Positions 6,717-11,391 of a stretch of 11,391 nucleotides of DNA are shown here, in pieces. The translations under genes and the position numbers were made by a program. The stretch covers positions 1 to 11,391 of the forward strand of contig CALUBX010000148.1 of NCBI GenBank assembly GCA_943914405.1, read 5' to 3'. How positions within the stretch are numbered: the stretch's first letter is position 1; the number at the start of each line of letters is the position of its first letter. The notes under the pieces were generated by a model. The model had not been told where the DNA came from. It was given only the letters and a program-made list of their open reading frames with translations, and searched no databases. Origin of the DNA: an uncultured Hyphomicrobiales bacterium (GTDB lineage: Bacteria > Pseudomonadota > Alphaproteobacteria > Rhizobiales > Rhizobiaceae).

Positions 6717-6741
6717 AAACGGCGGCAGGAGCCGCCGTTTT
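6717..6741 (+). terminator. Rho-independent terminator of the NolR-like gene
   Basis: AAACGGCGGC (6717-6726) pairs perfectly over ten bases with GCCGCCGTTT (6731-6740) around AGGA, and a run of four T (6738-6741) closes it. It separates the repressor gene from the aminotransferase gene, which then needs its own promoter. Confidence 0.85.
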
Positions 6742-6874
6742 CTGTTCAGGCTCGACGCGTGCCGCGAACTCGCAGATTGGCACCCGGAGCCTCGGGTTTT
6801 GTTGCACCGCATGCAGAATACGATCGCGCTCCGGTTCTCCGCTGCAAAGCGACGCTCCGCGTCGCCGGACCGGG

Positions 6875-6902
6875 TTGACGGCCTTCGCGCCCCTGATAAT
6901 TT
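6875..6902 (+). promoter_or_regulatory. Candidate promoter of the aminotransferase gene
   Basis: TTGACG (6875-6880) and TAATTT (6897-6902) are 16 bases apart. GATAAT at 6895-6900 is an alternative -10, with a short 14-base spacer. The predicted start near 6909 leaves a leader of about 73 bases before the ATG at 6982. The upstream terminator makes a promoter in this interval necessary, but the -10 assignment is uncertain. Confidence 0.4.
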
Positions 6903-6917
6903 GACCATGCAGTCAAA
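6900..6917. promoter_or_regulatory. Palindromic operator candidate TTTGAC-N6-GTCAAA
   Basis: TTTGAC (6900-6905) and GTCAAA (6912-6917) are perfect inverted arms around CATGCA, overlapping the proposed -10 and start site of the aminotransferase gene. That position would suit a repressor dimer that blocks transcription until an amino-acid substrate is present. The cognate regulator is not identified. Confidence 0.4.
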
Positions 6918-6981
6918 ACTCGGCGCCGCCGCCGACCGGGAATGGCCCCCGGCAAGAATGAAGGGGCCACAGGAGAACAGC

Positions 6982-8310
6982 ATGTCCAACCGTCTCAACA
7001 CGACGCCGAACGATCTACGCGCCTTCTGGATGCCGTTTACCGCAAACCGGCAGTTCAAGAAGGAACCGCGCCTCTTCGTCGGTGCGAAGGACATGCACTA
7101 CACCACCCATGACGGACGGCAGGTGCTGGACGCCACGGCCGGTCTCTGGTGCGTCAATGCCGGTCACTGCCGACCGAAGATCACCGAAGCCATCCGCGAG
7201 CAGGCCGGCGAACTCGACTATGCTCCGGCCTTCCAGCTTGGGCACCCCAAGGCTTTTGAACTGGCCAATCGTCTGGTCGATATCGCGCCCGAAGGCATGA
7301 ACCACGTCCTCTACACCAACTCGGGATCCGAATCGGTGGAGACGGCGCTGAAGGTGGCGCTCGCCTACCACCGCGCCAAGGGAAACGGGTCGCGTTTCCG
7401 CCTGATCGGCCGCGAACGTGGCTATCACGGCGTCAATTTCGGCGGCATTTCGGTCGGCGGCATCGTTTCCAACCGAAAAATGTTCGGCACGCTGCTGACC
7501 GGCGTGGACCACCTGCCCCATACCCATCTTCCGGCCCAGAACGCCTTCACCAAGGGACAGCCGGAGCATGGCGGCGATCTGGCGACGGAACTGGAGCGCA
7601 TCGTCACCCTGCATGACGCCTCGACCGTTGCGGCCGTTATCGTCGAACCCGTCGCCGGCTCCACTGGCGTCCTCATTCCGCCGAAAGGCTATCTACAGAA
7701 ACTGCGCGAGATCTGCACCAAGCATGGCATCCTGTTGATCTTCGACGAGGTCATCACCGGCTTTGGACGTCTCGGCGCACCCTTCGCCGCCCAGTATTTC
7801 GATGTGAAGCCGGACATTATCACCACCGCCAAGGGCCTGACCAACGGCGTGGTGCCAATGGGCGCCGTCTTCGTCACCTCGGAAATCCACGACGCCTTCA
7901 TGAACGGCCCGGAACACCTTATCGAGTTCTTCCACGGCTACACCTATTCTGGCAACCCGATTGCCTCGGCGGCCGGGCTGGCGACACTGGAAACATACAA
8001 GGAAGAAGGCCTGTTCGACCGTGCCCGCGACATTTCTCCCTATTGGGAGGAAGGGCTGCATTCGCTGAAGGATCTGCCCAACGTCATCGATATCCGCAAT
8101 CTCGGCCTGATCGGCGCCATCGAGCTGGATCCGATCGCGGGCGGACCAACCAAACGCGCTTTCACGGCCTTCCTGAAGGCCTACGAGAACGGCCTGCTGA
8201 TCCGCACCACCGGCGACACGATCGCCATGTCGCCGCCGCTGATCGTCGAGAAGCATCATATCGACGAGATCTTCGGGAAGCTCCGCGATATCCTCACGAG
8301 CGGGATCTGA
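6982..8310 (+). CDS. Omega-amino acid--pyruvate (beta-alanine--pyruvate) aminotransferase, class III
   Basis: This PLP enzyme transfers the amino group of omega-amino acids such as beta-alanine to pyruvate, giving malonate semialdehyde and alanine. The 442-residue length and sequence fit the class III omega-transaminase subfamily. The N-terminal FWMPFTANRQFK leads into GLWCVNAGHC (about 54-63), then YTNSGSESVETALKVA, which binds the PLP phosphate, and ERGYHG. The PLP-ring Asp is D255 (IFDEVITGFGR) and the Schiff-base Lys is K284 (TAKGLTNG). R408 (LLIRTTGD) is the likely carboxylate-binding arginine. ATG at 6982 is preceded by AGGAG, and the family N-terminus starts exactly there. The frame is open back to 6712, but that part has no homology and crosses the terminator. 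Exact substrate preference (beta-alanine, taurine-like or other amines) cannot be read from the sequence. Confidence 0.93.
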   Translation: MSNRLNTTPNDLRAFWMPFTANRQFKKEPRLFVGAKDMHYTTHDGRQVLDATAGLWCVNAGHCRPKITEAIREQAGELDYAPAFQLGHPKAFELANRLVDIAPEGMNHVLYTNSGSESVETALKVALAYHRAKGNGSRFRLIGRERGYHGVNFGGISVGGIVSNRKMFGTLLTGVDHLPHTHLPAQNAFTKGQPEHGGDLATELERIVTLHDASTVAAVIVEPVAGSTGVLIPPKGYLQKLREICTKHGILLIFDEVITGFGRLGAPFAAQYFDVKPDIITTAKGLTNGVVPMGAVFVTSEIHDAFMNGPEHLIEFFHGYTYSGNPIASAAGLATLETYKEEGLFDRARDISPYWEEGLHSLKDLPNVIDIRNLGLIGAIELDPIAGGPTKRAFTAFLKAYENGLLIRTTGDTIAMSPPLIVEKHHIDEIFGKLRDILTSGI

Positions 8311-8316
8311 GCTGCT

Positions 8317-8349
8317 CGGGAAAAGGCAGCCTGAGGCTGCCTTTTCCCG
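8317..8349. terminator. Bidirectional terminator between convergent genes
   Basis: A 15-bp perfect stem (8317-8331 with 8335-8349) closes on a TGA loop. Its arms include four A on one side and four T on the other, so U-rich RNA would be produced in either direction. It lies seven bases after the aminotransferase stop and about 60 bases beyond the stop of the convergent pentapeptide gene, and probably ends both transcripts. Confidence 0.75.
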
Positions 8350-8411
8350 CCCGGGCATCGACCGGATGATCCTGCCGTGTGCACGCCCGCGATCTCGGCG
8401 TACGCCGTCGC

Positions 8412-8666
8412 TTATTTCATCATGTCGCAGTGCTTCATCATATCGGCCTTCTTCATCTTGTCCTTCTGCATGGAAGCCTCTTGCATGCAGTCCTTCTTGG
8501 TGGTCGCCATGGACATGGTGTCGGTCTTCATCTTGTCCTTGGCCATGGTGTCGCTGTGCATGCTGTCCGTCTTCATCGTGCCCGTGGCGGTTTGCGCATA
8601 GACGCCTGCCGCGGAAAGGCTAAGGGCGAGCGAGCAGGCGGCAAGGCCGGAAAGAAATCTGGTCAT
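8412..8666 (-). CDS. Secreted Met-rich pentapeptide MXKDX repeat protein
   Basis: The 84-residue product has a clear signal peptide, with cleavage expected after VYA (residue 24). The mature part is five residues, QTATG, followed by eleven contiguous pentapeptides (residues 30-84). Typical units are TMKTD, SMHSD, TMAKD, KMKTD and SMQKD, with Met at the second position and usually Asp at the fifth. The mature 60 residues hold 13 Met, two Cys (in CMQEA and CDMMK) and two His, spread along a Lys/Asp-rich chain. This fits the small MXKDX repeat family of unknown function. The composition suggests periplasmic binding of a soft metal such as copper, or methionine-based scavenging of oxidants; both are inference. 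ATG at 8666 follows GAGGAG at good spacing. Upstream on the minus strand is a TGTAACC promoter element identical in its -35 to that of the divergent sigma gene, so ECF control is likely. Confidence 0.88.
   Translation of the reverse strand: MTRFLSGLAACSLALSLSAAGVYAQTATGTMKTDSMHSDTMAKDKMKTDTMSMATTKKDCMQEASMQKDKMKKADMMKHCDMMK
8415..8579 (-). repeat. Eleven tandem 15-bp units encoding MXKDX pentapeptides
   Basis: Residues 30-84 of the secreted peptide fall into eleven five-residue units without any phase break up to the stop codon. Nine of the eleven units keep Met at position two and six keep Asp at position five. The units nearest the C-terminus are more degenerate and rich in Met-Met, Cys and His. 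This is a coding repeat formed by duplication of a 15-base unit. Confidence 0.85.
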
Positions 8667-8721
8667 GATGGTCTCCTCAAGGTGTCATGCCCCGACGACA
8701 TGCCGGAGGCTCACATCCCTT

Positions 8722-8749
8722 CTTTCGCGAGGATCCGTCGTCGGTTACA
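8722..8749 (-). promoter_or_regulatory. ECF-type promoter of the pentapeptide gene (TGTAACC-N15-CGAAAG)
   Basis: On the minus strand TGTAACC (8749-8743) is followed after 15 bases by CGAAAG (8727-8722). The -35 heptamer is identical to that before the divergent sigma gene. From memory, Caulobacter SigF targets carry a GTAACC-type -35 with a CG-led -10. A start near 8715 leaves a leader of about 50 bases with a good ribosome binding site. Confidence 0.65.
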
Positions 8750-8805
8750 GGCTCACGGGCATGTGATGGAAGTGACCGCGATCTCCGATACCCTTCAGCA
8801 CGTCG

Positions 8806-8897
8806 CGCAAAAATGTGCAGCGGTTTTGCGATAACGACATGCGATAAAACAAAGACCTAAAGCGTGGGAGCGGATCTGAAATATCGCGACACGCTTT
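8806..8897. repeat. Rhizobial-type intergenic palindromic repeat
   Basis: Two nested dyads are visible. CGCAAAA (8806-8812) pairs with TTTTGCG (8824-8830), and AAAGCGTG (8859-8866) pairs with CACGCTTT (8890-8897), the latter with further imperfect pairing inside. The wording of this stretch closely resembles short mosaic repeats that I remember in many copies between genes of Rhizobium and Agrobacterium. Copy number cannot be shown from one window. It ends four bases before the sigma-gene -35 box. Confidence 0.55.
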
Positions 8898-8901
8898 GGC
8901 A

Positions 8902-8930
8902 TGTAACCGGAGCGGCCTCCATGACGTATG
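8902..8930 (+). promoter_or_regulatory. Autoregulatory ECF-type promoter of the sigma/anti-sigma operon (TGTAACC-N16-CGTATG)
   Basis: TGTAACC (8902-8908) is followed after 16 bases by CGTATG (8925-8930). The match with the divergent element at 8722-8749 implies that the sigma factor made here recognises both. A start near 8936 would give only about eight leader bases before the ATG at 8944. Confidence 0.68.
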
Positions 8931-8943
8931 AAGTGGGGACAGC

Positions 8944-9495
8944 ATGACAGCCATACATACGGAACACCAGCTGAAGGCACTGATGCTCCTGTCGCTCGAT
9001 GGCGACGAGGCAGCCTATCGACGTCTGCTGAACGTTGTTCGTGTGCTGCTGGTCTCCTATTACGGCCGCAGGATGTCGGGGGCCGCCGGGGCGGATGTGG
9101 AGGATCTCGTGCAGGAGACCCTTCTTTCCCTGCATGGGCGGCGCGGCACCTATGACCGCGGCCGGCCTTTCACGGCCTGGCTGTTCGCGATCGCCCGCTA
9201 CAAACTGATCGACCACCATCGCGGGCGAGGTGGCCGGAAGGCGGCGGAGACGGAACTGCTGGAGGACCTGGAGAGTACGGACTTCGACGCCGATGCCCTC
9301 ACCGCCCGGCTCGACCTAGACAGGCTTCTCGAAGGCCTTCCGGTAGCGCAGAGAGAACTGATCCGTCAGGTCAGGATCGAGGGATTATCCGTCGCGGAGA
9401 CGGCAGAACGTAGCGGCAGGAGCGAATCGGCCGTCAAGATCGGAGTCCACAGGGGACTGAAGGCATTGGCGGCAAAAATCCGAGGTGAAGCATGA
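8944..9495 (+). CDS. ECF sigma factor (SigF/NrsF-associated type)
   Basis: This 183-residue protein directs RNA polymerase to stress promoters. Region 2 spans about residues 20-94, with ADVEDLVQETLLSLH (50-64) for core binding and FTAWLFAIARYKLIDHHRG (76-94) for -10 recognition. Region 4 is at about 125-180, with LPVAQRELIRQVRIEGLSVAETAERSGRSESAVK containing the helix-turn-helix. There is no region 3 and no extra domain, which is usual for ECF factors. It overlaps the following anti-sigma gene in ATGA (9492-9495). I believe pairs with a DUF1109 partner fall in group ECF16, whose model is Caulobacter SigF. Related rhizobial pairs have been linked to sulfite or metal stress. ATG at 8944 follows GTGGGGA. 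The TGTAACC promoter before it and the divergent pentapeptide gene suggest autoregulation. Confidence 0.92.
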   Translation: MTAIHTEHQLKALMLLSLDGDEAAYRRLLNVVRVLLVSYYGRRMSGAAGADVEDLVQETLLSLHGRRGTYDRGRPFTAWLFAIARYKLIDHHRGRGGRKAAETELLEDLESTDFDADALTARLDLDRLLEGLPVAQRELIRQVRIEGLSVAETAERSGRSESAVKIGVHRGLKALAAKIRGEA

Positions 9496-10136
9496 GCAGG
9501 ACGGACGATCTCATCGAGACACTTGTGAGCGATCTGAAGCCGGTCTCGCCTCGTGCTTTTCCGCGTGGTTTCGTGACAGCCATATCGGTCTCGCTCGCGA
9601 TCTCGCTCCTGCTGATGCTGACGCTTGCCGGTCTTAGGGTCGATTTTCCCGGCGCGTTCACGCTTCCGGCGTTCTGGATGAAGTCCGCCTACAACTTCCT
9701 GATCGCGATCGCCGCCCTTGCCGCCGTCTACCGCATTGCCCGCCCGGACGGAAAGGCTGGCCCCATATTTCGCGAAATCGGAGTGGTGGTGGTGGTCATG
9801 GCTCTGGCAGCCGTATCGCAACTGGCATTATCGCCGCCCGAAGCCCATCGCAGCCTTATCCTCGGGCGGTCGGCCCTGCACTGCCCCTTCCTGATCTTCG
9901 CCTTCGCCGTGCCGATTTTTGCCGCCGTATTCTGGTGGATGCGCTCGGCCGCCCCGCCCGATCCCCGCCTAGCCGGCTTCGTTTCGGGCCTGGCCGCGGG
10001 CGCTGCCGGCGCCTGGGTCTACTCCTGGTTCTGCACGGAAAACGGCATGCCATTCGTGCTTATCTGGTATTCTCTCGGCATCCTTCTGACGGGCCTTCTC
10101 GGCCGCCTGCTCGGACCGCGTCTTCTACGCTGGTGA
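9492..10136 (+). CDS. nrsF: NrsF/DUF1109-family membrane anti-sigma factor
   Basis: This 214-residue inner-membrane protein is expected to hold the upstream ECF sigma factor inactive until a stress signal is sensed. A short cytoplasmic N-terminus (MSRTDDLIETLVSDLKPVSPRAFPRG, the likely sigma contact) is followed by six hydrophobic segments at about residues 28-48, 66-82, 93-113, 130-149, 162-180 and 187-207, the usual DUF1109 layout. Only two cysteines are present, C131 (ALHCPF) and C181 (SWFCTENG). From memory, these are exactly the positions of the two conserved cysteines shown to matter in Caulobacter NrsF, which suggests signal input through thiol chemistry or metal binding. It starts inside the sigma gene (ATGA overlap), giving near-equal synthesis. 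The signal here is not shown by the sequence; metals and sulfite are the precedents. Confidence 0.88.
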   Translation: MSRTDDLIETLVSDLKPVSPRAFPRGFVTAISVSLAISLLLMLTLAGLRVDFPGAFTLPAFWMKSAYNFLIAIAALAAVYRIARPDGKAGPIFREIGVVVVVMALAAVSQLALSPPEAHRSLILGRSALHCPFLIFAFAVPIFAAVFWWMRSAAPPDPRLAGFVSGLAAGAAGAWVYSWFCTENGMPFVLIWYSLGILLTGLLGRLLGPRLLRW

Positions 10137-10235
10137 GAAGATGCAGGCGGAGGCTCCGGGGAATGCCTATGCACAGAAGCCTGCTGAAACGATGCCGTCG
10201 GCGTTATCTTCTTGCTTGAACGCCTCGAAATTTTT

Positions 10236-10245
10236 ACAGATCTGT
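10236..10245. promoter_or_regulatory. 10-bp palindrome in the leader of the binding-protein gene
   Basis: ACAGATCTGT is a perfect palindrome in the 259-base gap between the anti-sigma gene and the amino-acid binding protein. It overlaps a weak promoter candidate (TTGCTT at 10212-10217, 17-base spacer, TACAGA at 10235-10240). No other clear signal and no convincing small gene is visible in this gap. Confidence 0.25.
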
Positions 10246-10395
10246 CTGCCGCTTCGAAAGCCAAATATGGCGCGAAGGGGTTTCGATTGCACCGGCCGGA
10301 GTCGTTGGCTCGGGGGCCAAGGCGTCTCCGCAGACAAGGGACAGGGTGCAGTCGCCGATCCGGGCCGAACAAGACCCATCCCAAGGAGACAGACC

Positions 10396-11391
10396 ATGAA
10401 CTTCAAAAGCTTTCTGGGCGCCACCGCCCTCGCCTCACTGTCGTTTGCGCCGCTCGCGCATGCGGACATCACCATCGGCCTCATCGCACCGCTCACCGGT
10501 CCGGTTGCCGCATACGGCGCACAGGTCAAGAACGGCGCCGAAACCGCGATCGACGAGATCAACAAGAAGGGCGGTATCCTCGGCGAGAAAGTCGTCCTGA
10601 AATCCGCAGACGATGCCGCCGAACCCAAGCAGGGTGTCTCTGCCGCTAACCAGCTGGTTGGCGAAGGCATCCGTTTCGTGGTTGGCCCCGTCACCTCCGG
10701 CGTCGCCATGCCGGCCTCGGATGCGCTGGCCGAAAACGGCGTGCTGATGGTCACGCCGACCGCCACAACGCCAGCACTTACCACGCGCGGCCTGACCAAT
10801 GTGCTGCGCACATGCGGCCGCGACGACCAGCAGGCCGAAGTCGCCGCGCAATACGTCCTCAAATCGATGAAGGACAAGCGGGTCGCCATCATCAATGACA
10901 AGGGCGCCTATGGCAAAGGCCTGGCCGACGCCTTCAAGAAGACGCTGAACGAAGGTGGCGTCCAGGAAGTGCTGAATGACGCGCTGACCGCAGGCGACAA
11001 GGATTTCAGCGCGCTCACCACACGACTGAAGTCGGAAAAGGTCGATGTGATTTATTTCGGCGGCTACCATCCGGAAGGCGGCCTGCTGGCCCGGCAGCTG
11101 GCCGATCTGGGCGTCAAGGCGACGATAATCGGCGGTGACGGACTGTCGAACACCGAATACTGGACGATCGGAACGGACGCTGCGGCCGGCACGATCTTCA
11201 CCAATGCGTCCGACGCAACGAAGAGCCCCGATTCCAAGGCCGCCACGGACGCCCTGGCTGCCCGCAAAATCCCGGCCGAGGCGTTCACGCTGAACGCCTA
11301 TGCCGCGGTGGAAGTGATCAAGGCCGGCATCGAGAAAGCCAAGAGTGCCGAGGATGCCGAAGCCGTCGCGACCGCCCTGAAGAGTGGCGAG
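10396..11391 (+). CDS. Branched-chain amino acid ABC transporter, periplasmic binding protein (partial, 3' end outside window)
   Basis: This is the solute-binding protein of a Leu/Ile/Val-type (HAAT family) importer. The frame is open from ATG at 10396 to the window edge, giving 332 residues of an expected 365-375. AAGGAGA lies seven bases before the ATG. The signal peptide ends at AHA (residue 23), and the mature protein starts DITIGLIAPLTGPVAAYG. Type I periplasmic-binding landmarks follow: GAETAIDEINKKGGI, DDAAEPKQGVSAANQLV, then VVGPVTSGVAMPASDALAENGVLMVTPTATTPALTTRG, which in LivJ-type proteins supplies the Ser/Thr residues for the ligand alpha-carboxylate and amine. RTCGRDDQQ and AIINDKGAYGKGLADAF are also typical. 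The frame is open upstream to 10141, but that part lacks homology and would bury the signal peptide. Ligand specificity within the Leu/Ile/Val family is inferred only. Confidence 0.92.
   Translation, partial: MNFKSFLGATALASLSFAPLAHADITIGLIAPLTGPVAAYGAQVKNGAETAIDEINKKGGILGEKVVLKSADDAAEPKQGVSAANQLVGEGIRFVVGPVTSGVAMPASDALAENGVLMVTPTATTPALTTRGLTNVLRTCGRDDQQAEVAAQYVLKSMKDKRVAIINDKGAYGKGLADAFKKTLNEGGVQEVLNDALTAGDKDFSALTTRLKSEKVDVIYFGGYHPEGGLLARQLADLGVKATIIGGDGLSNTEYWTIGTDAAAGTIFTNASDATKSPDSKAATDALAARKIPAEAFTLNAYAAVEVIKAGIEKAKSAEDAEAVATALKSGE

Noticed and set aside
6712..6981. N-terminal extension of the aminotransferase
   Set aside because: The enzyme's conserved N-terminus starts at 6982 with AGGAG in front, and the extension would cross the terminator at 6717-6741 and the proposed promoter.
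8412..8600. Tandem 15-base pattern considered as a CRISPR-like or satellite array
   Set aside because: The periodicity is explained by the five-residue coding repeat, with no conserved nucleotide repeats separated by unique spacers.
10141..10395. In-frame upstream extension of the branched-chain amino acid binding protein
   Set aside because: The frame is open for 85 codons, but the signal peptide must be N-terminal and the ATG at 10396 has a strong ribosome binding site.

Overview
The window is GC-rich chromosomal-type DNA from an alphaproteobacterium, most likely a member of the Rhizobiaceae (Rhizobium, Agrobacterium, Ensifer, Shinella or a close relative). The indications are strong G/C bias at third codon positions, a choXWV choline transporter of the Sinorhizobium type, a NolR-like ArsR repressor, an NrsF-type ECF sigma/anti-sigma pair, and an intergenic palindrome that resembles dispersed rhizobial repeats.

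Layout. Positions 1-2185 are read on the minus strand: a DUF2333-like membrane protein cut by the window edge, an unrecognised mostly helical protein of about 313 residues, and type II thymidine kinase (tdk). A 223-base divergent region follows, with a good promoter and two inverted repeats. It leads into choX-choW-choV (2409-5366), a complete choline ABC importer with a strong hairpin between choX and choW and an ATGA overlap between choW and choV. Next come a HugZ/pyridoxamine-oxidase-like flavoprotein (5471-6217) and a small NolR-like repressor (6329-6652) closed by a textbook terminator. An omega-amino-acid--pyruvate class III aminotransferase (6982-8310) has its own promoter and operator-like palindrome, and ends in a hairpin that can serve both strands.

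The most interesting block is 8412-10136. A secreted peptide made of eleven back-to-back methionine-rich pentapeptides is read on the minus strand. It is divergent from an ECF sigma factor translationally coupled to an NrsF/DUF1109 membrane anti-sigma factor. The two divergent start regions carry the same -35 heptamer, TGTAACC, followed after 15-16 bases by CGAAAG or CGTATG. Peptide, sigma and anti-sigma therefore look like one autoregulated envelope-stress unit, probably responding to metals, thiol-reactive compounds or sulfite. The anti-sigma has exactly two cysteines, C131 and C181, the positions I recall for the functional cysteines of Caulobacter NrsF. A rhizobial-type palindromic repeat sits directly upstream of the sigma promoter.

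The window ends inside a branched-chain amino acid periplasmic binding protein (10396 onward), whose reading frame runs off the edge.

Functionally, most of the window concerns uptake and use of small nitrogenous nutrients (choline, beta-alanine or other omega-amino acids, branched-chain amino acids), with the envelope-stress module between the last two. All functional assignments are from sequence reading and memory of the families; no search was run.
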